A stretch of 64,000 bases of DNA from NCBI GenBank assembly GCA_963559585.1, contig CAUWLJ010000003.1:32228-96227 (forward strand), written 5' to 3'. This DNA is from Eisenbergiella sp963559585. Its GTDB lineage: Bacteria > Bacillota > Clostridia > Lachnospirales > Lachnospiraceae. The position numbers and the translations under genes were made by a program. Of the stretch, positions 9,549 through 17,638 are shown in pieces (position 1 is the stretch's first letter; each line of letters opens with the position of its first letter). The notes beneath the pieces are model-generated. The model searched no databases. It worked only from the letters and a program-made list of their open reading frames with translations, and was not told the origin of the DNA.

Positions 9549-9752
9549 TCACTGCTCCTTCAGAGAAAGATAGTGGTTCAGCAGAGCCACCAGGCTGCCG
9601 CACTCCATGCCGTGCACCTCTGCGGCCTGCTCCAGCGTCTCCCTCTGGGAGGAGGGACAGCCCAGACAATGCAGGCCGGATGCTGCCAGAATGGGAGCAA
9701 TCCCCTCATCCATGCGGATCAGGTCGCCGATGAGCATATCTTTGGTAATCAT
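9549..9752 (-). CDS. DUF1858 domain protein (second of a tandem pair)
   Basis: 67 residues with the DUF1858 pattern: a MITKDMLIGDLIRMD start and a GLHCLGCPSSQRETLEQAA core carrying two cysteines (C-x-x-C). The family is often described as a possible disulfide or redox-related small protein; the biochemical role is unproven. It starts one base after the stop of its upstream paralogue and has GAGGAAG before the ATG, so the two are co-translated. It differs from the partner by a longer C-terminus (L-V-A-L-L-N-H-Y-L-S-L-K). Confidence 0.85.
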   Translation of the reverse strand: MITKDMLIGDLIRMDEGIAPILAASGLHCLGCPSSQRETLEQAAEVHGMECGSLVALLNHYLSLKEQ

Positions 9753-9753
9753 A

Positions 9754-9945
9754 TTATGCTTCCTCGATTGCGCTCATCAGCTCATCAATATTAAGTCCAT
9801 GAACCATAGCCGCTTCCTCCAGGGACTCCGCCTGAGCGGAAGGACATCCCAGACAGTGCATTCCCGCGTTCATGAGCACAGGAGCCACATTGGGATTCGT
9901 TCTGAGAATCTCGCCGATTGTCATATCTTTGGTTATGCCGGTCAT
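9754..9945 (-). CDS. DUF1858 domain protein (first of a tandem pair)
   Basis: 63 residues. The start at 9945 is chosen over a longer frame because AAAGGAGG sits 8 bases before this ATG. It holds the same core as its neighbour, GMHCLGCPSAQAESLEEAA, with the C-x-x-C pair, followed by V-H-G-L-N-I-D-E-L. The two genes look like a recent tandem duplication kept in one transcript. No partner enzyme is next to them, so the role remains open. Confidence 0.85.
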   Translation of the reverse strand: MTGITKDMTIGEILRTNPNVAPVLMNAGMHCLGCPSAQAESLEEAAMVHGLNIDELMSAIEEA

Positions 9946-10067
9946 CTTGCCAACCTCCTTTTCTAATTTCAAACTGCCAGCCTTGGGCCGGTCGGTTTCA
10001 GTATAATACTTTTGCCAAAAATGCGCAAGATATTTGCATTTTACACCATTAACAGGCGCAGCGGTTC

Positions 10068-10210
10068 GTTACTGTTCACAGCAGCCTCAAACGCCTGCCG
10101 TTTGAGGCGTAAGAATGTGATTCAGGAGTGAGCGGGCCTCTTTTGCGCAGCAAAAACTTTCAATAGGCCCGCGAAAGTTACTGTTTACTGGCTTGCCAGT
10201 GAACAGTAAC
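10068..10210 (+). mobile_element. Miniature inverted-repeat element, copy A (143 bp)
   Basis: The terminal inverted repeats GTTACTGTTCAC and GTGAACAGTAAC are perfect over 12 bp. The 8-bp sequence AGCGGTTC flanks the element on both sides (10060-10067 and 10211-10218), as expected for a target-site duplication. Inside are a hairpin (CAAACGCCTGCCGTTTG), a GCGGGCC...GGCCCGC pairing, and a second palindrome at the right end. There is no coding capacity. Copies B (34460) and C (44468) are of the same length within one base and also carry target duplications. Confidence 0.88.
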
Positions 10211-10246
10211 AGCGGTTCATCCCGCGCCCATTCTCAAAACGCCCCT

Positions 10247-12100
10247 TCAGATTCTTATCAGGCGGCAGATGCCCGCAGCCTCTCCTCTGGTCAGCGTATG
10301 GGCCAGCTCCTCCGAACCGTCCGGCGATACAAGACCTGCAGCACAGGCCAGCCTGATATAAGGCAGGGCAGACTGGCGGCATTTTCCCTCATACGGATTT
10401 TTTTCCTCCTGCTCTGACACGGAAAGCCTTCTGCGGCTTCTGCAGGCACATACGGCAAGCATGAGAAATTCTTCCAGTGTTACGGCGCGTTCAGGCAAAA
10501 GCTGCCTGTTTTCCACCAGCTCCGGCGGGATCATGCCATTCTGGCAGGCGCACTCCACCGTTCCGGCGTACCATTCATGTCCGGTCACATCGTCATACAT
10601 GTCGTTGTATACGTTGGTAGGGAAGAATTTTACCGTCTGAATGAGCATATCCAGAGCCTCCGCCCTGGTCAGCGGTTCATCCGGTCTCTCCAGCCCGGCA
10701 AACAGTTCCGCTGTGCCGTCGGGATCGGGAAGCCCATCGTACACCGCAGGCTTTTGAGGCAGACAGATCCGCTCCGCAGGCTGCCATTCCCCGAAGCCAT
10801 CCGTTACACGGTCTGCCAGAAACCGGTAGGCGGATACTGCGGATGGAATAGCACGCCCATATCCGCAATTTTCTGTGATGGATCCGCTGTATCCGCACAC
10901 TCTTACGATCTCCCGCGCCACAAGCTCCGCCATACGGTATGCGCCATAATCGTCATTGTGGGTAAAATCACTGGGATAAAAATACGGTTTCGTTCCCTCA
11001 AGCCCCTTTTCTTTGATAAACTCCACGCTTCTCTGATGCAGATCCAGAACCGGCGTATTCGTTTCCCTGCCAATCTGAATACAGGCTTTTGCATATTCCT
11101 CCAGAAGATCGTTGTACTCCTCTCCGTTCCCGCTCCAGCTGTTGCGGGCGATAGGCGTTATCAGTACCGGGAAGCAATGCCGCTCCCGGCTTTCCTGTAT
11201 GTAACGCAGGAGATTCTGCCGATACCCTCCGAAGGCCTTCAGCTCCATAAGCTTCTGGTCATTATGACCAAACTGGAAAAAACAGTAGTCTCCCTCCCTG
11301 CGGTATTGATCTGCCACTGCATAGTGTCCCTCTGAGCGGAAGCTTTCTGTAGTCAGTCCGGAATGGGCATAATTGGAAACCGCAATCCTGTCATCCAGGA
11401 AGCAGGGCAGCATCTGTCCCCAGCCGCTGTAGCTTGTTCCCGGCGAGTAAGGGTAGAAAGCGCTCTGGTCTGTCACCGTAGAATCGCCTGCAATATAAAT
11501 CGTAGGGCAGGCACACTCCTCTATTGTGAGTGCGGTCATTCCAGGCCTATCAGCAGCAACGGAAATATCCACGCTCAGGTCTTCATACACCTGCTTCTTC
11601 CCCCTGGGAATAATATCGCACACATTTACGATCATCGTATGCACAAGCCGTCCTCCCGCCGGAATATCCGCGCGCTGTGTAAGCCTTCTGCGGCCGGCAA
11701 AAATCAGAACCTCATCCATCTCCTTTGCCGCCTCAATCGTCAGCGTTACCCGGTAATTGCCATGTCTTGGCACATCTACCTTGAAGCACAGCGGGATATA
11801 GCGCCGCTCCCCCTCCATCCTGCAGCCGTCCCGTTCCTCCATGGCCGAAACAGCCCCGGCAGAATCCAGGAAGCACCCCTTCTCATCCTGCTCCACCCGG
11901 CTCAGCTCCTGTCCCCGGAGCCAGTACCAGGTTTCCCATCCGGCATTCAATTCCGGCAGCTGCAGAAGCTCCTGTTCCTGTCTGTTCTTTTCCGTTACAA
12001 AGCCGTAGCCTCTGCCCGGCTCATACAGCTCTCCGGGGCTTACGCACACAGCGTCCCTCCCGTCCGTGCACCCGCCGAACCGGAATTTTCTGCGAAACAT
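10247..12100 (-). CDS. Rhamnogalacturonan acetylesterase-like SGNH hydrolase with SLH-like C-terminus
   Basis: 617 residues. An N-terminal beta-rich region is followed by an SGNH esterase domain (about 205-415) with all blocks visible: YIAGDSTVTDQ (nucleophile Ser), FFQFGHNDQK, and DFTHND supplying the Asp and His. This matches carbohydrate esterase family 12, which removes acetyl groups from rhamnogalacturonan. The last 140 residues look like S-layer-homology repeats (Y-D-D-V-T-G-H-E-W-Y-A-G-T-V, then L-T-R-G-E-A-A-G-I). That is odd because there is no signal peptide and SLH repeats normally bind the outer wall. It starts 2 bp after the GH105 stop, so it is the distal gene of a pectin operon. 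Confidence 0.85.
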   Translation of the reverse strand: MFRRKFRFGGCTDGRDAVCVSPGELYEPGRGYGFVTEKNRQEQELLQLPELNAGWETWYWLRGQELSRVEQDEKGCFLDSAGAVSAMEERDGCRMEGERRYIPLCFKVDVPRHGNYRVTLTIEAAKEMDEVLIFAGRRRLTQRADIPAGGRLVHTMIVNVCDIIPRGKKQVYEDLSVDISVAADRPGMTALTIEECACPTIYIAGDSTVTDQSAFYPYSPGTSYSGWGQMLPCFLDDRIAVSNYAHSGLTTESFRSEGHYAVADQYRREGDYCFFQFGHNDQKLMELKAFGGYRQNLLRYIQESRERHCFPVLITPIARNSWSGNGEEYNDLLEEYAKACIQIGRETNTPVLDLHQRSVEFIKEKGLEGTKPYFYPSDFTHNDDYGAYRMAELVAREIVRVCGYSGSITENCGYGRAIPSAVSAYRFLADRVTDGFGEWQPAERICLPQKPAVYDGLPDPDGTAELFAGLERPDEPLTRAEALDMLIQTVKFFPTNVYNDMYDDVTGHEWYAGTVECACQNGMIPPELVENRQLLPERAVTLEEFLMLAVCACRSRRRLSVSEQEEKNPYEGKCRQSALPYIRLACAAGLVSPDGSEELAHTLTRGEAAGICRLIRI

Positions 12101-12102
12101 TT

Positions 12103-13164
12103 TTATAATGCACCATCCTTTGCAATCCCGTCGGAAACCAGAAGCTTGGAGAAAAATGCCAGCGCAAGCCCCTGCCCCCAGCCCTGGATCCAGTCTCTGG
12201 AAATCCTGCGGTAGCTGTCCACATCGTTCATGACAGCGGTTCCTCCTGACACGTTCATCACCTTGCCGTCCTCGCTCACGTTGGCAAGCAGCCCCTTGAT
12301 CGCCCTGTTGATATATTTGGAATGAAGCGGATTGCCCCTCTCCAGCATTGCCGCCGCAATCCCTGCGGACGCGGAGATCTCCTCATAGGACTCCTCATCA
12401 TCCAGCACCGTGCGCCACAATCCGTCCGGGGTCTGAAGGGGCTTCAGAGCGGACAGCTGCTCATTCAGGGAACCGGCCACATCCATATACTTGGGATACA
12501 GATAGCATTTGGGAAGCCTGTTTCCCACCTGGGACATGGTGTAAGCTGCCCAGGCGTTGGCCCGTCCCCAGTAAATGCCGGACATATGATCCTTCGTGAT
12601 ATTGTTGTAGCCGTGATACCAGAGTCCGCTTCCGGGATTCTGCAGATATTTGATATGCCAGTACCACTGATTCAGGGCATCCTCTATCATATCCTCGTCC
12701 TGCTCCATCACTCCCACCCGCAGCAGAAGAAAGGCCGCCATGAAAAGGGTATCCGCCCATGCCTGTTCAGGAAAATCATTGTTGGCGGACACGGTATGCT
12801 GGAGCACATGATCCCCGAAGCGAAGCGCCTCGTTTCTGATATAATTGATCTTGCTCATCAGAATATCGTAATATTTCTGTTCTCCCGTGGCTTCATACAG
12901 CGTGATCAGGCAGTGTCCCATGGCACAGGCATTTACCGTCCATACCCTGGGCAGCCCCAGGTCGATCAGCTCATCCACCCGTTCCTTCAGCAGCGTCAGA
13001 TATTCCTCCCTGCCGGTATTCACATAGGCCTCGCTGATGCCATAGTACGCCACACCGCAGGGCCAGTCCCAGGTCAGATCCATATTCATGGTCTTATGTA
13101 CGATCTTGTCCACCACAGCTTCGATCTGCTGCTTGTCATATTCCAGTTTCAGCATTGTCCTCAC
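12103..13164 (-). CDS. GH88/GH105 unsaturated rhamnogalacturonyl hydrolase (YteR-like)
   Basis: 353 residues, the usual length for GH105. There is no signal peptide, so it acts in the cytoplasm on imported unsaturated rhamnogalacturonan disaccharides left by pectate-type lyases. Family features include M-D-L-T-W-D-W-P-C-G-V near the start, A-D-T-L-F-M-A-A-F-L, Y-W-G-R-A-N-A-W-A-A and D-W-I-Q-G-W-G-Q-G-L-A-L. AAGAGGTGAGGACA precedes the ATG. It lies between the sugar-binding protein gene and the acetylesterase on the same strand, with a terminator-like hairpin upstream that may lower its expression relative to the transporter. Confidence 0.9.
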   Translation of the reverse strand: MRTMLKLEYDKQQIEAVVDKIVHKTMNMDLTWDWPCGVAYYGISEAYVNTGREEYLTLLKERVDELIDLGLPRVWTVNACAMGHCLITLYEATGEQKYYDILMSKINYIRNEALRFGDHVLQHTVSANNDFPEQAWADTLFMAAFLLLRVGVMEQDEDMIEDALNQWYWHIKYLQNPGSGLWYHGYNNITKDHMSGIYWGRANAWAAYTMSQVGNRLPKCYLYPKYMDVAGSLNEQLSALKPLQTPDGLWRTVLDDEESYEEISASAGIAAAMLERGNPLHSKYINRAIKGLLANVSEDGKVMNVSGGTAVMNDVDSYRRISRDWIQGWGQGLALAFFSKLLVSDGIAKDGAL

Positions 13165-13182
13165 CTCTTACCCGTTGATAGG

Positions 13183-13216
13183 AAAACTGCCCTCCGGCCA
13201 GCGCCGGAGGGCCAGT
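13183..13216 (-). terminator. Intra-operon terminator or attenuator between binding protein and GH105
   Basis: On the minus strand the stem CCCTCCGGC/GCCGGAGGG, extended by ACTG/CAGT pairs, ends in TTTT. It sits 115 bp after the binding-protein stop and about 18 bp before the GH105 start. Confidence 0.65.
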
Positions 13217-13331
13217 TCCCCACGCATTGATTTTATTTCATCATGCCTGCCTGTATCAGGATACCGCTTTCCGAAAGCCCTCCTGACATCCGGCCCGCTT
13301 TCTCACTGCCTCCGGCCTGCACGCCATCTGC

Positions 13332-15074
13332 TTACTGAGCCAGCTTCGTGGTTTTGCCGTCCGCATAAGCCGCCGTTCTCTCCTCCACGATCTCTCCGAA
13401 GCCTGCATCTGCATACTCCTGAGCCAGTTCATCATACAGGGCGTCAAACTCCTCAGGTGCACACATGGTCAGCTTGTCTCTGTACTCTGCATACAGGGAG
13501 AGCAGGGATGCCTGATACTCGGAAGCAGACTCGATCACTACAGCAAAGTTACAGTCTGTAACAGCCCAGCCCTTCTCCGCACATTCCTTCTGTGCATAAT
13601 AGTTGTCGATGAGCTGCTGTGTGAAATCCTCCGGCAGGCCCTGGGGTGCGTTCGCCGCAATAATATCCTCGATGGTTCCTGCGTCTCTGGACTCCACTGC
13701 CACACACCAGTAATCCTTGTTGTTATTGTAGCCCTGTGTATGCTCGCCGGAATACTCTCCTACAGAAACAGGAAGGCCATTTTCACCCATCGTATAATTG
13801 TCATCTTCAAAGCCCCACTGCATGGTAAACAGGTTTTCCTCCTGAACCATCCACTCCATGTACATCATAGCGGCCTTGATCTCATCCTCAGAAGCCTGGG
13901 AGGAGAATCCGATCATCATACCGTAAGGATTGTTGGCGCGGAAAGCGGGAACGGTTCCTGCGTTCGGATCGTCTGTGGTAGCCTGGATCTTTACCGCCAG
14001 CTTTCCATCAGGATTCGTCTCATAGAAGGACTTTAACCAATCCACATCCGCGCTCATATAGTTGCCGTACCAGACGGTCTTTCCATTGATGAAGTTGGCC
14101 TTCTCTGTCTCCACATCAATGATGTAATATTCCGGGTCCTTAAAGCCCAGGTTGTACATCTCATTCTCCCTGCGCAGGAATTCCTTATTGGCCGCATCGC
14201 CCAGGGCAGGGATCGCGTAGTCTCCGTATACCGCCCAGTTCTCTTCATCCAGAGGGTAGCTTCTGAACGCATAGTTCTGATCAACGCCTGCACCGGTGGT
14301 CATCTTGCCGCCCAGAGGATGCTCGCACAGTCCTGCATCCACCAGCTTCTGCAGCATTTCCTTCTCTTCCTCCCAGGTGGTGGGGTAGGAATCATAGCCC
14401 ACCTGCTCCAGCCAGTCCTTACGGTAAAACTGCACGTAGGTATAGTTGGTATCAAAATAGGTTCTGTTGGCCAGCGCGAAATAACGCTCCCCGTCCAGCT
14501 CGGAATACTGCAGCAGATCGTTGTCCACCATCTGCTGATAATAGGTAGGTGCAATCTGGGCGAACTGGTCAATATCATAGGAGGTCAGATACCCGTCGGA
14601 TACCCACTGTGCCTGCTTGGGGAAATCATACTCCATCAGAATGGTGGGAAGCTCGCCCGCGGCTGCCAGCAGGGAATAGGAGGTCAGCACATCGGTACGG
14701 GTGATCGGCACGAACTCCATGGTAATATTGTACTGATCGGCGAAATTCTCCTGAATGTAAGTCTCCCAGTAGTTCTCACCGATGGCGGGCACGCCCTCCT
14801 GCCCTCTGTCGTATACAGGGATCGTCAGCGTTACATTCTCAGCAAAAGGCTCCCAGGCCTCCATTCCTGCTCCTGCGGAAGCTGTCTCCTCCCCGGCTGC
14901 AGTCTCCGTTCCCGTCTCCGGCGCACCGCTCTCTGCGGGAGCCGTGCTCTCCTTTCCAGCATCCTCCGAAGGCGTTGCCGCCGTCTCAGAGCCGCCGCAG
15001 CCTGTGAGTACGCCCGCTGCCATCACTGCTGTCAGCGCAAGCGCCAATGTCCTGTGAAGAGTTTTCTTCTTCAT
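13332..15074 (-). CDS. Extracellular sugar-binding lipoprotein of the pectin importer
   Basis: 580 residues from the ATG at 15074, which follows AAAAGGAGGATTTATT; an upstream in-frame ATG would disrupt the signal peptide. The signal peptide MKKKTLHRTLALALTAVMAA is followed by the lipobox VLTGC and a Glu/Ala/Thr-rich spacer to about residue 65. The body belongs to the large LplA/YtcQ-like class of solute-binding proteins. It is the lipid-anchored capture protein for the two permeases encoded upstream. The neighbouring GH105 and acetylesterase suggest rhamnogalacturonan oligosaccharides as ligand; that is inferred from context only. Unusual tandem 17-bp repeats lie in front of its ribosome site. 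Confidence 0.92.
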   Translation of the reverse strand: MKKKTLHRTLALALTAVMAAGVLTGCGGSETAATPSEDAGKESTAPAESGAPETGTETAAGEETASAGAGMEAWEPFAENVTLTIPVYDRGQEGVPAIGENYWETYIQENFADQYNITMEFVPITRTDVLTSYSLLAAAGELPTILMEYDFPKQAQWVSDGYLTSYDIDQFAQIAPTYYQQMVDNDLLQYSELDGERYFALANRTYFDTNYTYVQFYRKDWLEQVGYDSYPTTWEEEKEMLQKLVDAGLCEHPLGGKMTTGAGVDQNYAFRSYPLDEENWAVYGDYAIPALGDAANKEFLRRENEMYNLGFKDPEYYIIDVETEKANFINGKTVWYGNYMSADVDWLKSFYETNPDGKLAVKIQATTDDPNAGTVPAFRANNPYGMMIGFSSQASEDEIKAAMMYMEWMVQEENLFTMQWGFEDDNYTMGENGLPVSVGEYSGEHTQGYNNNKDYWCVAVESRDAGTIEDIIAANAPQGLPEDFTQQLIDNYYAQKECAEKGWAVTDCNFAVVIESASEYQASLLSLYAEYRDKLTMCAPEEFDALYDELAQEYADAGFGEIVEERTAAYADGKTTKLAQ

Positions 15075-15115
15075 AATAAATCCTCCTTTTGATTTTGAAA
15101 AGCTATAGTTTTCAT

Positions 15116-15199
15116 GAACACCGTCTTCGGTGAGACACCGCTTTCGGTGAGACACCGCCTTCGGTGAAACGCCGTTTCCGGTAAGACGCCGTTTTCCAT
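15116..15199 (-). repeat. Five tandem 17-bp units, each a small hairpin, before the binding-protein gene
   Basis: The units run back to back from 15116, 15132, 15149, 15166 and 15183. Consensus on the plus strand is GAGACACCGCYTTCGGT; the central ACCG-NNNN-CGGT can fold on itself. They lie between the permease stop and the binding-protein ribosome site. Confidence 0.85.
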
Positions 15200-15271
15200 C
15201 GGAGCATACCTGCCAAACGGATGCCGGCGAACCGTAACGGCAAAACTATCGTTGTTTTTTCTCTGCGGCCA

Positions 15272-16201
15272 TCATCCCTTGACCGCCCCCACCATCGCTC
15301 CTTTGACGAAATATTTCTGAAGGAACGGATAAATACAGATAATGGGAATGGATACAAACATAACCGCCGCTGCCTGCAGAACCTCCGGCGTACTGGTCAC
15401 TGCCGCCGCCTCAGAGAGGGATGTGGTCTGCGCCTCTGCCGCGGAGGCCACCATCTGGTACAGCTTGTACTGCACCATCTTCAGGTTGTCTGCACGGATA
15501 TAGTACATGTTGTCCGCATAGGAATTCCAGCGTCCCACTGCATAGAACAGGGACAGTGTGGCAATGATCGGCTTGGACAGCGGCAGAACAATCTTTCCAA
15601 GGATCTGGAAATTGGATGCGCCGTCCAGAAATGCGGATTCCTCAAGGCTGTCCGGAATGGAGGCCTGCAGAGTCGTTTTCATGATCAGCATATTATAGGG
15701 CGAATAAATCAGAGGCAGAATCAGAACCCAGTAGGTATCCAGCAGATTCAGCTGCTGGAACAGCAGGTAGGAGGGGATCAGTCCTGCGGTGAAATACATG
15801 GGAACCATCAGGACAAAGGTGAAAAAGGTCCTTCCCTTCAGCCTCTTTTTGGAAAGCGGATAAGCCGCACAGGTACAGGCAATCATTCCGAGCACCGTAA
15901 AAAGCATGGTCACCAGCACGCTGTAGATCATGGAATGCACCAGACCTCCATCCTTGAAAATAGAGGCAAACGCATCAAAGGTAATTCCTTTGGGCCAGAA
16001 GTAAACCTGCTTGGCCACAACATAGCTGTTGCCGGAAATAGATTTGGCTGCCACATGAATAAAGGGGACGATACAGGTTGCACACAGCAGTATGACAACC
16101 GCCATCATGACTGCATCGCTGATTTTAAATTTATTGACCGCGCGGCTGCCGTCAGAGGTAACCTCCGCGCCGCGTTCGATATTCTCTTTCTTCTTCGCCA
16201 T
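15272..16201 (-). CDS. ABC importer permease, second of pair (LplC/YtcP-like)
   Basis: 309 residues from the ATG at 16201 (GGAAGGGAAGG in front). It is an integral membrane protein with about six helices, beginning D-A-V-M-M-A-V-V-I-L-L-C-A-T-C. The EAA loop that contacts the ATPase is visible as AAFLDGASNFQILGKIVLP-type sequence (E-S-A-F-L-D-G-A-S-N). The C-terminal ending K-Y-F-V-K-G-A-M-V-G-A-V-K-G is typical for this subfamily. It follows its partner permease by 66 bp. No ATPase gene is nearby, so a shared MsmX-like ATPase elsewhere is expected. Confidence 0.93.
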   Translation of the reverse strand: MAKKKENIERGAEVTSDGSRAVNKFKISDAVMMAVVILLCATCIVPFIHVAAKSISGNSYVVAKQVYFWPKGITFDAFASIFKDGGLVHSMIYSVLVTMLFTVLGMIACTCAAYPLSKKRLKGRTFFTFVLMVPMYFTAGLIPSYLLFQQLNLLDTYWVLILPLIYSPYNMLIMKTTLQASIPDSLEESAFLDGASNFQILGKIVLPLSKPIIATLSLFYAVGRWNSYADNMYYIRADNLKMVQYKLYQMVASAAEAQTTSLSEAAAVTSTPEVLQAAAVMFVSIPIICIYPFLQKYFVKGAMVGAVKG

Positions 16202-16267
16202 TTTTCCTTCCCTTCCGCCATGCCGGAAATATGAAAACCGATACCGGCCCGGCTGCACATCCTTTTC

Positions 16268-17212
16268 CTACAGCAGTCCATCCTCGCCAAGCTTCTTGGC
16301 CACCCGGTCGGACAGGAGCACCAGTGCCACACCCACCAGAGACTGGAACAGGTTTACAGTGGTTGACATGCTGAATTTACTATTCTGCAGGCCCTTTTCA
16401 TAAATATATACTGCCAGCTGGTACTGATAGTCCTTTACCTGCGTGTTCCCCAAAGCGGTCAGACGCTCCAGATTACTTCCCATAATACGTCCCAGGTTCA
16501 TGATCAGCAGGGTTACGATGGTTCCCTTGATCCCCGGCAGCGTAATATTCATCATCCTCTGCCAGCGGTTGGCTCCGTCGATCATCGCAGCCTCATACAG
16601 CTCTCCGTTGATACTGGTGATTGCCGCCAGATAGATGATCGTTCCCCAGCCCATGCTCTGCCATACACCCAGCAGCAGATAGGTAACCGCCCACGGAAGC
16701 GGTTTTGTCAGAAACGGAATTCCCTCTGAAATGATTCCTGCATTCATCAGCGCTATGTTCACCAGTCCGGTACTAGGACGGAACATGGTATATGCAATGC
16801 TTCCAATGATCGCCCAGGACAGAAAATGAGGCAGATACAGAATCGTCTGTGTAACCTTTTTAAACCTTGGATAGCGCAGCTCGTTCAGAATTAAAGCCAG
16901 GATAATCGGCATTGGGAAACCCACAATCAGATCTGCAAGGTTAAATACGATGGAATTACGCAGTGCCCGGAAAAAGTCCTTATCCTTAAATACCTTCTGG
17001 AAGGTTTCCAATCCCACCCATTCGCTTCCGTCATACCCTTTTGCCGGCTTGTAATCCATAAAAACCATACGCAGACCGGGATATGCGGCATAGCTGAAAA
17101 TGACCACCAGCAGAATCGGTACCAGGATCAGCAGATACAGCTGCCAGTCCCTTTTCCATGCCTTCTTCCATGTTGTATGAATCACAGGCCCGCTCGCTTT
17201 GCTCTTTGCCAT
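16268..17212 (-). CDS. ABC importer permease, first of pair (LplB/YteP-like)
   Basis: 314 residues from the ATG at 17212, preceded by ACAGGAGGTATGAA; a longer frame adds a basic tail without a ribosome site. The six-helix core starts W-Q-L-Y-L-L-I-L-V-P-I-L-L. The EAA motif is E-A-A-M-I-D-G-A-N-R-W-Q-R. It is the first gene of the minus-strand pectin operon and lies back to back with the frameshifted AraC regulator gene, so the promoter must be in the 426-bp gap between them. Confidence 0.93.
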   Translation of the reverse strand: MAKSKASGPVIHTTWKKAWKRDWQLYLLILVPILLVVIFSYAAYPGLRMVFMDYKPAKGYDGSEWVGLETFQKVFKDKDFFRALRNSIVFNLADLIVGFPMPIILALILNELRYPRFKKVTQTILYLPHFLSWAIIGSIAYTMFRPSTGLVNIALMNAGIISEGIPFLTKPLPWAVTYLLLGVWQSMGWGTIIYLAAITSINGELYEAAMIDGANRWQRMMNITLPGIKGTIVTLLIMNLGRIMGSNLERLTALGNTQVKDYQYQLAVYIYEKGLQNSKFSMSTTVNLFQSLVGVALVLLSDRVAKKLGEDGLL

Positions 17213-17638
17213 TTCATACCTCCTGTTTCTCTGCCGCCGCGGCGGTTGTTGTTTTTGTATATTTTTCTCTTTTTGTATCATCGATTATCGTACAAACTGC
17301 TTCCCTTTTCCAATCATACAGGAATAAAAACTATGCAGAAACGAACTTTTATATTTCCTTCCGGTTTTTTCTTATAGGACTTATAGATAAGCAAAACTTC
17401 TTTTTCCCTTCAAAACAGGACATTTTATACGTACACTCTGCAAATTTGCACAAATACAGCTGTTCTTTTTTATTCATTTCTAATATTTGTATCTTTTTCT
17501 CCTTCTTAAATAATTGATTTTCTTCACTGCGGCTCCTATAATTTTCTATCATCAGTTCTTATTTCAGTTGAAGGAATGCCGCGGCTGTCTGAAAATTCAT
17601 TTTTCTTTGCACGTCCGGCTTTCCCAGGAGGATGCGCT
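17213..17638. promoter_or_regulatory. Divergent control region of the pectin locus
   Basis: This 426-bp A/T-rich gap separates the importer operon (leftward) from the AraC gene (rightward). By position it should hold both promoters and the AraC operator. I cannot pick out a convincing -35/-10 pair or operator by eye. Confidence 0.5.

Noticed and set aside
15116..15199. 17-bp tandem units considered as a CRISPR array
   Set aside because: The units are directly adjacent without spacers and no cas genes are present.
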